From positions 17,176,501 to 17,240,500 of the forward strand of contig NC_065576.1 of the NCBI RefSeq assembly GCF_937616625.2: a stretch of 64,000 nucleotides of DNA. The letters run 5' to 3'. Below are positions 12,901-25,469 of the stretch, piece by piece. The notes under the pieces were generated by a model, which searched no databases, was not told the DNA's origin, and saw only the letters and a list, made by a program, of their open reading frames with translations. Numbering within the stretch: the first letter of the stretch is position 1; every line of letters starts with the position of its first letter. The DNA is from Mercurialis annua (taxonomy: Eukaryota; Streptophyta; Magnoliopsida; Malpighiales; Euphorbiaceae). A program made the position numbers and the translations under genes.

Positions 12901-15900
12901 ACGTTTATAAACGTTACGAAACAAATCCAAGCGTTTCTCAATTTTAGCAATTTAAGCCAAACGTTTACAAACGTTATGAAACAAATCAAAGCATTTTAGC
13001 AATTTAATCCAAACTTTTACAAAGATTATGAAACAAATCCAAACGTTTCACACTTTTTCAGCGATTTATGCCAAACGTTTACAATCGATACGAAACAAAT
13101 CTAAATGTTTTCCCTTTTTCGCAATTTAAGCCAAACGTTTACAAACATTACAAAACAAATCCAAACGTTTCACCTTTTCAGCGATTTAAGCCAAACGTTT
13201 ACAAACTTTACGAAACAAAAACAAATGTTTAAAACGTTACGAAACAAATCCAAACATTTCACCTTTTTAGCGATTTATACCAAACGTTTACAAACATTAC
13301 AAACAAATCCAAGCGTTTCACCTTTTTAGCAATTTAAGCCAAACATTTACAAACGTATGAAACAAATCCAAAAGTTTCACCTTTTTAGCGATTTAAGCCA
13401 GACGTTTACAAAGGTTATGAAACAAATCCAACTGTTTCACCTTTTTAGCAATTTAAGCCAAACGTTTACAAACGTTACGAAACAAATTCAAGCATTTTCA
13501 CCATTTTAGCAATTTAAGCCAAACCTTTAAAAACGTTACGAAACAAAACCCAACAGTTTCACCTTTTTAGTGATTTAAGCCAAACGTTAACAAATGATAC
13601 GAAACAAATCCAAACATTTCACCTTTTTAGAGATTTTAGCCAAACATTTACAAACGTTACAAAACAAATCCAAACGTTTCACCATTTTAGCGATTTATGC
13701 CAAACGTTTACAAACGTTACCAAAAAAATCCAAACGTTTAACCTTTTTAGCGATTTAAGCCAAACGTTTACAAACATTACAAAACAAATCCAAACGTTTC
13801 ACCTATTTAGCGATTTAAGCCAAACATTTACAAACATTACGAAACAAAACTAAACGTTTAAAACGTTACGAAACAAATCCAAACGTTTCACATTTTTAGC
13901 GATTTAAGCCAAACGTTACGAAAAAAAACCAATGTTTCACCTTTTCAGCAATTTAAGCCAAACGTTTACCAACGTTACAAAACAAATCCAAACGTTTACA
14001 CACGTTCCGAAACAAAACAAAACGTTTCACCTTTTCAGCGATTCAAGCCAAACTTTTACAAACGTTACGAAATAAAACCAAACGCTTAATACGTTACTAA
14101 ACAAATCCAAACGTTTACAAACGTTACAAAACAACAAATGTATCCCAATTGTAGCAATTTAAGCGAAACGTTTATAAACGTTACGAAACAAAGCCAAACG
14201 TTTGTAAACGTTACGAAACAAATCCATACGTTTCACATTTTTATTTATTTAAGCCAAACGTTTTCAAAGGTTACGAAACAAATCCAAATGTTTCACCTTT
14301 CTAATGATTGAAGCCAAACGTTTACAAACGTTACGAAACAAATCCAAATGTTTTAAAACAAATCCAAACGTTTAAAATGTTACGAAACAAATTTAACCGT
14401 TTCACCTTTTAGTGATTTACGCCGAATGTTTAGAAAGGTTACGAAACAAAACCGAACGTTTCCCCTTTTTGGCGATTTAAGCCAAACGTTTACAAACTTA
14501 CGTACCAAATCCAAACGTTTCCCCTTTTTAGTGATTTAAGCCTAACGTTTACAAACATTACGTAACAAATCCAAGCGTTTCACCTTATTAGCAATATAAA
14601 CCAAACGTTTAAAACGTTACGAAACAAATCCAAACGTTTCACATTTTTAGCAATTTAAGCCAAACGTTTACAAACGTTACGAAACAAATCTTAACGTTTC
14701 ACCTTTTTGGCGATTTAAGCCGAACGTTTACAAACGTTACGAAATAAAACCAAACATTTCACCTTTTTGGCGATTTAAGCCAAACGTTTTCAAACGTTAC
14801 GAAACAAATCCAAACAATTCGCATTTTTAGCGATTTAAAACAAACGTTTACAAACGTTATAAAATAAATCCAAACGTTTCATCTTTTTAGCGATTTAAGC
14901 CAAACGTTTACAAAGGTAACGAAACAAATCCAAACGTGTCACCTTTTTAGCAATTTAAGCAAAATGTTTAGAAACGTTATGAAACAAATCAAAACGTTTC
15001 ACCTTTTTAGCGATTTAACCCAAACGTTCACAAAGGTTACGAAACAAAACCAAACGTTTCCCCTCTTTAGGGATTTAAGCCAAACGTTTACAAAGGTTAC
15101 GAAACAAATCCAAACTTGTCACCTTTTTAGCAATTTAAGCCAAACGTTTAAAAACATTATGAAACAAATCCAAATGTTTTACCTTTTTAGCCATTTAAGC
15201 CAGACGTTTACAAATGTTACGAAACAAATACAAACGTTTCACATTTTTAGTGATTTAAGGCATATGTTTACAAACGTTATGAAACAAAACGAAACATTTA
15301 AAACGTTATGAAACAAATCCAAACGTTTCACCTTTTCAGCAATTTAAGCCAAACGTTTACAAACGTTACGAAACAAAACCAAACTTTTCACCTTTTTTTG
15401 CGATTTAAGCCAAATGTTTTCAAACATTACGGAACAAAATCCAAACGTTTCACCTTTTTAGTGATTTAAGCCAAACGTTTACAAACATTACGAAACAAAA
15501 CTAAACATGTCACCTTTTTATCAATATAAGAAAACGTTTACAAAAGTTACGAAACAACTCCAAATGTTTCACCTTTTTAGCGATTTAAGCCAAACGTTCA
15601 CAAACGTTACAAAACAAAACCGAACATTTCACCTTTTTAGCGATTTAAGCCAAACGTTTACAAAGGTTACGAAACAAACCCAAACGTGTCACCTTTTTAG
15701 CAATTAAAGCAAAACTTTTAGAAACGTTATGAAACAAATCCAAATGTTTCACCTTATTAGCGATTTAAGTAAAACGTTAACAAAGGTTACGAAACAAAAC
15801 CAAACGTTTCATCTTTTTAGCGATTTAAGCCAAATGTTTACAAAGGTTACGAAACAAATCCAAACGTGTCACCATTTTAGCAATTTAAGCTAAACTTTCA

Positions 15901-16739
15901 CAAACATTACGAAACAAATCCAAATGTTTCACCTTTTTAGCGATTTAAGCGAAACGTTTACAAACGTTACGAAACAAATACAAACGTTTCACATTTTTAG
16001 CGATTTAAGGCGAACGTTTACAAACGTTATGAAACAAAACCAAACGTTTAAAACATTATGAAACAAATCCAAACGTTTCACCTTTTTAGCAAATTAAGCC
16101 AAACATTTACAAACGTTACGAAATAAAACCCAACGTTTCACCTTTTTTGCGATTTAAGCCAAACGTTTTCAAACATTACGGAACAAATCCAAACGTTTCA
16201 CCTTTTTAGCGATTTAAGCCAAATGTTTACAAAAGTTAAGAAACAAATCCAAACGTTTCACCTTTTTAGCAATTTAAGCAAAACGTTTACAAAGGTTACC
16301 AAACAAATCCAAACATGTCACTTTTTTTTATCAATTTAAGCAAAACGTTTACAAACGTTACGAAACAAATCCAAACGTTTCACCTTTTTAGCGATTTAAG
16401 CCAAACGTTCACAAAGGTTACGAAACAAAACCAAACGTTTCACCTTTTTAGCGATTTAAGCCAAACGTTTACAATGGTTACGAAACAAATCCAAACGTGT
16501 CACCTTTTTGCTATTTAAGCCAAACGTTTACAAACATTACGAAACAAATCCAAATGTTTCACCTTTTTAGCGATTAAAGCCAAATGTTTACAAACGTTAC
16601 GAAACAAATACAAACGTTTCACATTTTTAGCGATTTAAGGTGAACGTTTACAAACGTTATGAAACAAATCCAAATGTTTCACCTTTTTAGCAATTTAAAC
16701 CAAACGTTTACAAAGGTTACGAAACAAATCCAAACGTTT
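9989..16739. repeat. Satellite array, left irregular segment
   Basis: Diverged monomers follow directly after the LTR end. A 0.7-kb stretch (about 10020-10740) recurs at about 12015-12735, offset about 1,996 bp. Several half-monomer junctions (for example near 11410, 11560, 12010, 13230 and 13860) break the 60-bp register. Marker blocks shared with other parts of the array lie at about 11600-11860 and 14110-14400. No gene is seen. Confidence 0.8.
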
Positions 16740-17875
16740 TACCTTTTTAGCGATATTAGCCAAACGATTACAAAGATTACGAAACAAATCCAAGCGTTTC
16801 ACCTTTTTAGCGATTTAAGCCAAACGTTTACAAACGTATGAAAGAAATCCAAACGTTTCCCCTTTTTAGCTATTTAAGCCCAACGTTTACAAAGGTTATG
16901 AAACAAATCCAAATGTTTCACCTTTTTAGCAATTTAAGCCGAATGTTTACAAACATTACGAAACAAATTCAAGCGTTTCACCATTTTAGCAAGTTAAGCC
17001 AAACCTTTACAAACGATACGAAACAAATCAAACAGTTTCGCCTTTTAGCGATTTAAGCCAAACGTTTACAAATGTTACGAAACAAATCCAAACATTTCAC
17101 CTTTTTTAGCAATTTTAGCCAAACGTTTACAAATATTACGAAACAAATCAAAACGTTTAACCATTTTAGCGATTTAAGCCAAACGTTTACAAACGTTACC
17201 AAAAAAATCCAAACGTTTCCCCTTTTTAGCTATTTAAGCCAAACGTTTACAAACATTATAAAACAAATCCAAACGTTTCACCTTTTTAGCGATTTAAGCC
17301 AAACGTTTACAAACATTACGAAACAAAACCAAACGTTTAAAACGTTACGAAACAAATCCAAACGTTTCACATTTTTATCGATTTAAGCCAAACGTTTACA
17401 AACGTTACGAAACAAAAACAAGAGTTTCACCTTTTTAGCAATTTAAACCAAACGTTTACAAATGTTACAAAAACAAATCCAAGCGTTTCACCTTTTTAGC
17501 GATTTAAACCAAACGTTCACAAACGTTACGAAACAAAACCAAACGTTTCACCTTTTAGCGATTTTAGCCGAACGTTTACAAACGTTACGAAAAAAATTTA
17601 AACGTTTCCCCATTTTAACGATTTAAGCTAAACGTTTAAAACGTTACAAACAAATTCAAACGTTTCCCCTTTTTAGAGATTTAAGCCAAACGTTTATAAA
17701 CGATAGGAAACAATTAAAAACATATCACCTTTTTAGAGATTGAAGCCAAACGTTTACAAAAGTTACGAAACAAATCCAAACATTTCCCATTTTTAGCAAT
17801 TTAAGCCAAACGTTTACAAACAGTTCAGAATAAAACCAATGGTATCACCTTTTTAGCAATTTAAACCAAATGCTT
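16740..17875. repeat. Partial copy of the 1.7-kb higher-order unit
   Basis: This stretch matches 21081-22210 closely at an offset of about 4,341 bp, including the variant runs GCGATATTAGCC, GAGATTGAAGCC and ACAATTAAAAACATATCACC. It ends where the sequence changes near 17880. Confidence 0.7.
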
Positions 17876-19734
17876 ACAAACGAAACAAAACCAAACGTTT
17901 AAAACGTTGTGAAACAAATCCAAACGTTTCAGCTTTTTAGCAATTTAAGCCAAACGTTTACAAACGTTACGAAACAAAACCAAATGTTTCACCTCTTTTG
18001 CGATTGAAGCCAAACGTTTTCAAACATTACGGAACAAATCTAAACGTTTCCCCTTTTTAGCGATTTAAGCCAAACGTTTACAAACGTTATGAAACGAATC
18101 CAAATGTTTCACCTTTTTAGCAATTTAAACCAAACGTTTACAAAGGTTACGAAATAAATTCAAACATGTCATCTTTTTATCAATTTAAGCAAAATGTTTA
18201 CAAACGTTACGAAACAAATCCAAACGTTTCACCTTTTTAGCGATATAAGCAAAACATTTACAAATTTTACGAAACAAATCCAAACGTTTCGCCTTTTTAG
18301 CGATATAAGCAAAACGTTAACAAATGTTAAGAAAGATATCCAAACTTTCACCTTTTAAGCGATTTAAGCCAAACGTTTACAAACGTAATAAACAAATCCA
18401 AACGTTTCACCTTTTTAGCGATTTAAGCCAAACGTTCACAAAGATTATGAAACAAATCCAAATGTTTCACCTTTTTAGCAATTTTTGCCAAACGTTTACA
18501 AACGTTACGGAACAAAATCAAGCGTTTCACTATTTTTGCAATATAAGCCAAACTTTTACAAACATTACGAAACAAATCCAACCGTTTCACCTTTTTAGCG
18601 ATTTAAGCCAAAGGTTTACAAATGTTACGAAACAAATCCAATCATTTCATCTTTTTAGCGATTTTAGCCAAACGTTTACAAACGTTACGTAACAAATCCA
18701 AACATTTCACCATTTTTGCGATTTAAGCCAAACGTTTACAAACGTTACCAAAAAAAATCCAAACGTTTCACCTTTTTAGCGATTTAAGCCAAACGTTTAC
18801 AAACCTTACAAAACAAATCCAAACGTTACCCCTTTTTAGCGATTTAAGTCAAACGTTTACAAACGTTATGAAACAAAACCAAACGTTTAAAACGTTACGA
18901 AACAAATCCAAACGTTTCATATTTTTAGCGATTTAAGCCAAACGTTTACAAACGCTACGAAACAAAACCAAGCGTTTCACCTTTTTAGCAAAAGTTACGA
19001 AACAAAACCAAGCGTTTACAAACATTAAGAGACAAACGTTAACAAACGTTACAGAACAAATCCAAGCGTTTCACCTTTTTAGAGATTTAAACAAAACGTT
19101 TACAAACGTTACGAAACAAAACCAAACTTTTCACCTTTTCTGCGATTTAAGCCAAACGTTTACAAACGTTACGAAACAAAACCAAACATTTAATACGAAA
19201 CAAATCCAAAAGTTTACAAACATTACAAAACAACACCAAACGTTTCCCCATTTTAGCGATTTAAGCGAAACGTTTATAAACGTTACGAAACAAAACGAAA
19301 TGTTTGTAAACATTACAAAACAAATCCATACGTTTCACATTTTTATTTATTTAAGCCAAACATTTTCAAACGTTACGAAACAAATCCAAACGTTTCACCT
19401 TTTTAGTGATTGAAGCCAGACATTTACAAACGTTATGAAACAAATCCAAACGTTTCGAAACAAATCCAAACGTTTAAAACGTTACGAAAAAAATTCAACT
19501 TTTTCACCTTTTTACAGATTTAAGCCGAACGTTTACAAACGTTACGAAAGAAAACCAAACAGTTCACCTTTTAGCGATTTTAGCCGAACGTTTACAAACG
19601 TTACGAAAAAAATTCAAAAGTTTCCCCATTTTAACGATTTAAGCTAAATGTTTAAAACGTTACAAACAAATTTAAACGTTTCCCTTTTTTAGAGATTTAA
19701 GCCAAACGTTTATAAACGATACGAAACAATTAAA
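17876..19734. repeat. Satellite array, diverged segment
   Basis: Monomers here are variable and interrupted by half-units (near 17890, 18890, 19010 and 19450). A marker block with TTTTATTTATTTAAG lies near 19340. Nothing but satellite is seen. Confidence 0.8.
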
Positions 19735-21433
19735 AACATTTCACCTTTTTAGCAATTTTAGCCAAACGTTTACAAATATTACGAAACAAATCCAAACGTT
19801 TAATCATTTTAGCGATTTAAGCCAAACGTTTACAAACGTTTCCAAAAAAATCCAGACGTTTCCCCTTTTTAGCTATTTAAGCCAAACGTTTACAAACATT
19901 ATAAAAAAATCCAAACGTTTCACCTTTTTAGCGATTTAAGCCAAACGTTTACAAATATTACGAAACAAAACCAAACGTTTAAAACGTTACGAAACAAATC
20001 CAAACGTTTCACATTTTTAGCGATTTAAGCCAAACGTGTACAAACGTTACGAAACAAAAACTAGAGTTTCACCTTTTTAGCAATTTAAACCAAGCGTTTA
20101 CAAACGTTACAAAACAAATCCAAGCATTTCATCTTTTTAGCGATTTAAACCAAACGTTTACAAACGTTACGAAACAAAACCAAAGGTTTCACCTTTTATA
20201 GATTTTAGCCGAACGTTTACAAACGTTATGAAAAAAATTCAAACATTTCCCCATTTTAATGATTTAAGCTAAACGTTTAAAACGTTACAAACAAATTCAA
20301 ACGTTTCCCCTTTTTAGAGATTTAAGCCAAACGTTTATAAACGATACGAAACAATTAAAAACATATCACCTTTTTAGAGATTGAAGACAAACGTTTACAA
20401 ACATTACGAAACAAATCCAAACGTTTCCCATTTTTAGCAACTTAAGCCAAACGTTTACAAACAGTTCAAAATAAAACCAATGGTATCACCTTTTTAGCAA
20501 TTTAAACCAAATGTTTACAAACGCTACAATATAAATTCAAGTGTTTCACCTTTTTAGCAATTTAAGCCAAACGTTTACAAATGTTACGAAACAAATCCAA
20601 ATGTTTCACCTTTTTAGCGATTTAAGCCAAACGTTTACAAACTGTTGGAAACAAATCCAAACTTTTCACCTTTTCAGCAATTTAAGCCAAACTATTATAA
20701 ACTCTACAAAACAAATCAAAACGTTTCACCGTTTTAGCAATTAAAACCAAACGTTTGCAAACGTTACGAAACAAATCCAAGTGTTTCTCCTTTTTAGCAA
20801 TTTAAGCCAAACGTTTACAAACGTTTTGAAACAAAACAAAGCATTTTATCAATTTAAGCCAAACTTTTACAAAGGTTACGAAACAAATCCAAACATTTCA
20901 CACTTTTTTAGCGATTTATGCCAAATGTTTACAATCGATACGAAACAAATCCAAACGTTTTACCTTTTTAGCGACTTAGGCCAAACGTTTACAAACGTTA
21001 CGAAACAAATCCAAACATTTGTCCTTTTTAGCAATTTAAGCCAAACATTTACAAACGTTACGAAACAAATCCAAATGTTTTACCTTTTTAGCGATATTAG
21101 CCAAACGATTACAAAGATTACGAAACAAATCCAAGCGTTTCACCTTTTTAGCGATTTAAGCCAAACGTTTACAAACGTATGAAAGAAATCCAAACGTTTC
21201 CCCTTTTTGGCTATTTAAGCCCAACGTTTACAAAGGTTATGAAACAAATCCAAATGTTTCACCTTTTTAGCAATTTAAGCCGAACGTTTACAAACATTAC
21301 GAAACAAATTCAAGCGTTTCACCATTTTAGCAATTTAAGCCAAACCTTTACAAACGTTACGAAACAAATCAAACAGTTTCTCGTTTTTAGCGATTTAAGC
21401 CAAACGTTTACAAATGTTACGAAACAAATCCAA
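19735..21433. repeat. 1.7-kb higher-order repeat, copy a
   Basis: First of two adjacent copies of a 1,699-bp higher-order unit of about 28 monomers. Correspondence is set by shared variants: ACAATTAAAAACATATCACC at about 20352 and 22051, the marker TACAATCGATACG near 20930 and 22630, and GTATGAAAGAAATCC near 21178 and 22877. Confidence 0.8.
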
Positions 21434-23132
21434 ACATTTCACCTTTTTAGCAATTTTAGCCAAACGTTTACAAATATTACGAAACAAATCCAAACGTTTA
21501 ACCATTTTAGCGATTTAAGCCAAACGTTTAAAAACGTTACCAAAAAAATCCAGACGTTTCCCCTTTTTAGCTATTTAAGCCAAACGTTTACAAACATTAT
21601 AAAACAAATCCAAACGTTTCACCTTTTTAGCGATTTAAGCCAAACGTTTACAAACATTACGAAACAAAACCAAACGTTTAAAACGTTACGAAACAAATCC
21701 AAACGTTTCACATTTTTATCTATTTAAGCCAAACGTTTACAAACGTTACGAAACAAAAACAAGAGTTTCACCTTTTTAGCAATTTAAACCAAACTTTTAC
21801 AAATGTTACAAAACAAATCCAAGCGTTTCACCTTTTTAGCGATTTAAACCAAACGTTTACAAACGTTACGAAACAAAACCAAACGTTTCACCTTTTAACG
21901 ATTTTAGCCGAACGTTTACAAACGTTACGAAAAAAATTCAAACGTTTCCCCATTTTAACGATTTAAGCTAAACGTTTAAAACGTTACAAACAAATTCAAA
22001 CGTTTCTCCTTTTTAGAGATTTAAGCCAAACGTTTATAAACGATACGAAACAATTAAAAACATATCACCTTTTAAGAGATTGAAGCCAAACGTTTACAAA
22101 CGTTACGAAACAAATCCAAACATTTCCCATTTTTAGCAATTTAAGCCAAACGTTTACAAACAGTTCAAAATAAAACCAATGGTATCACCTTTTTAGCAAT
22201 TTAAACCAAATGTTTACAAACGCTACAATATAAATTCAAGTGTTTCACCTTTTTAGCAAATTAAGCCAAACGTTTACAAATGTTACGAAACAAATCCAAA
22301 TGTTTCACCTTTTTAGCGATTTAAGCCAAACGTTCACAAACTGTTCGAAACAAATCCAAACTTTTCACCTTTTCAGCAATTTAAGCCAAACGTTTATAAA
22401 CGCTACAAAACAAATCAAAACGTTTCACCGTTTTAACAATTTAAGCCAAACGTTTGCAAACGTTATGAAACAAATGCAAGCGTTTCTCCTTTTTAGCAAT
22501 TTAAGCCAAACGTTTAGAAACGTTATGAAACAAATCAAAGCATTTTATCAATTTAAGCCAAACTTTTACAAAGGTTACGAAACAAATCCAAACATTTCAC
22601 ACTTTTTTAGCGATTTATGCCAAATGTTTACAATCGATACGAAACAAATCCAAACGTTTTACCTTTTTAGCGATTTAGGCCAAAGGTTTACAAACGTTAC
22701 GAAACAAATCCAAACGTTCGTCCTTTTTAGCAATTTAAGCCAAACATTTACAAACGTTACGAAACAAATCCAAACGTTTTACCTTTTTAGCGATATTAGC
22801 CGAACGATTACAAAGATTACGAAACAAATCCAAGCGTTTCACCTTTTTAGCGATTTAAGCCAAACGTTTACAAACGTATGAAAGAAATCCAAACGTTTCC
22901 CCTGTTTAGCTATTTAAGCCAAACGTTTACAAAGGTTATGAAACAAATCCAAATCTTTCACCTTTTTAGCAATTTAAGCCGAACGTTTACAAACATTACG
23001 AAACAAATTCAAGCGTTTCACCATTTTAGCAATTTAAGCCAAACCTTTACAAACGTTACGAAACAAATCAAACAGTTTCGCCTTTTTAGCGATTTAAGCC
23101 AAACGTTTACAAATGTTACGAAACAAATCCAA
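21434..23132. repeat. 1.7-kb higher-order repeat, copy b
   Basis: Second copy, offset 1,699 bp from copy a and differing by scattered substitutions only. The longest open frame of the array (22240-22881, 213 codons) falls here and is simply the 20-codon period read through. Confidence 0.8.
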
Positions 23133-23594
23133 ACATTTCACCTTTTTAGCAATTTTAGCCAAACGTTTACAAATATTACGAAACAAATCCAAACGTTTAA
23201 CCATTTTAGCGATTTAAGCCAAACGTTTACAAACGTTACCAAAAAAATCCAGACGTTTCCCCTTTTTAGCTATTTAAGCCAAACGTTTACAAACATTATA
23301 AAACAAATCCAAACGTTTCACCTTTTTAGCGATTTAAGCCAAACGTTTACAAACATTACGAAACAAAATGAAACGTTTAAAACGTTACGAAACAAATCCA
23401 AACGTTTCACATTTTTAGCGATTTAAGCCAAACGTTTACAAACGTTACGAAACAAAAACAAGAGTTTCACCTTTTTAGCAATTTAAACCAAACGTTTACA
23501 AATGTTACAAAACAAATCCAAGCGTTTCACCTTTTTAGCGATTTAAACCAAACGTTTACAAACGTTACGAAACAAAACCAAACGTTTCACCTTT
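23133..23594. repeat. 1.7-kb higher-order repeat, partial copy c
   Basis: The match with the start of copies a and b continues for about 460 bp and stops near 23594, where CACCTTTTCAGCG replaces the expected CACCTTTTAACG. Confidence 0.7.
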
Positions 23595-25469
23595 TCAGCG
23601 ATTTAAGCCAAACATTTACAAACGTTACGAAACAAAACCAAACGTTATAACGTTACGAAACAAATTCAAACGTTTACAATCGTTAGAGAACAACACCAAA
23701 TGTTAACCCATTTCAGCGATTTAAGCAAAATATTTATAACCATTACGAAATACAACCAAACGTTTGTAAACGTTACGAAACAAATCCATATGTTTCACAT
23801 TTTTATTTATGTAAGCCAAACGTTTTCATACGTTATGAAACAAATCCAAATGTTTTACCTTTTAAATGATTGAAGCCAAACGTTTACAAACGTTACGAAA
23901 CAAATCCGAACGTTTCGAAACAAATCCACACGTTTAAAATGTTACGAAACAAATTCAATTGTTTAACCTTTTTTGTGATTTACGACGAACGTTTACAAAG
24001 GTTACAAAACGAAACCAAAAGTTTCACCTTTTTAGCGATTTAAGCCAAACGTTTCCAAAGGTTACGTAACAAATCCAAACGTTTCCCCTTTTTAGCGATT
24101 TAAGCCTAACGTTTAAAAACATTACGAAAGAAATCCAAGCGTTTCAACTTTTTAACAATTTAAGCCAAACGTTTACAAATGTTACAAAACAACTCCAAGC
24201 GTTTCACCTTTTTTGCAATATAAACCAAACGTTTAAAACGTTATGAAACAAATCGAAACGTTCCATATTATTAGCAATTTTAGCCAAACGTTTTTAAATG
24301 TACGAAACAAATCTTAACGTTTCAACTTTTTAGCGATTTAAGCCAAACGTTTACAAACGTTACAAAACAAATCCAAAGGTTTCCCCTTTTTATCGATTTA
24401 AGCCGAACGTTTACAAACGTTGCGAAACAAAACCAAACGTTTCACCGTTTTTGCGATTTAAGCCAAACGTTTTCAAACGTTACGAAACAAATCTAAACGA
24501 TTCTCCTTTTTAGCGATTTAAGACAAACGTTTACAAACGTTATGAAATAAATCCAAATGTTTCACCTTTTTAACGATTTAAGCCAAACGTTTTTAAAGGT
24601 AACAAAACAAATCCAAACATGTCATCTTTTTAGCAAATTAAGCAAAACGTTTACAAACGTTACGAAACAAATCCAAACGTTTCACCTTTTTAGCGATTTA
24701 AGCCAAACATTCACAAAGGTTACGAAACAAAACCAAATGTTTCACCTTTTTAGCGATTTAAGCCAAATGTTTACAAAGGTTACGAAACAAATCCAAACGT
24801 GTCACCTTTTTAGCAATTTAAGCCAAACGTTTACAAACGTTACGAAACAAATCCAAATGTTTCACCTTTTTAGCGATTTAAGCCAAACGTTTACAAACGT
24901 TACGAAACAAATACAGACATTTCACATTTTTAGCGATTTAAGCCGAATGTTTACAAACGTTATGAAATAAAACCAAACGTTTAAAACTTTAAGAAACAAA
25001 TCCAAACGTTTCCCCTTTTTAGCAATTTAAGCCAAACGTTTACAAACGTTACGAAACAAAACCAAACTTTTCACCTTTTTTGTGATTTAAGCCAAACGTT
25101 TTTAAACATTACGGAACAAATCAAAATGTTTCAACTTTTTAGCGATTTAAGCCAAACATTTACAAACGTTAAGAAACAAATCGAAACGTTCCACCTTCTT
25201 AGCGATTTTATCCGCACGTTTACAAAGGTTACGAAACAAATCCAAACGTGTCACCGTTTTAGCAATTTAAGCAAAACGTTTACAAACGTTACGAAACAAG
25301 TCCAAACGTTTCACCTTTTTAGCGATTTAAGCCAAACGTTTACAAAGGTTACGAAACAAAACCAAATGTTTCCCCTTATTAGCGATTTAAGCCAAACGTT
25401 TACAAACGTTACGAAACAAAAACAAACGTTTCCCATTATTAGCGATTTAAGCTGAACGTTTACAAACGT
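23595..25469. repeat. Satellite array, segment between higher-order blocks
   Basis: Irregular monomers with a marker block near 23680-23960. The part from about 24910 to 25460 recurs at about 35070-35620 (offset 10,163 bp) and in part at 32521-32870, so it was copied into the Y blocks. No gene is seen. Confidence 0.75.

Noticed and set aside
22240..22881. 213-codon open frame and dozens of similar 60-182-codon frames at 9989-51657
   Set aside because: All are the satellite monomer read in 20-codon period. They start and stop where indels or point changes fall, overlap frames on the other strand, and have no initiation context or domain. They are repeat artefacts, not genes.
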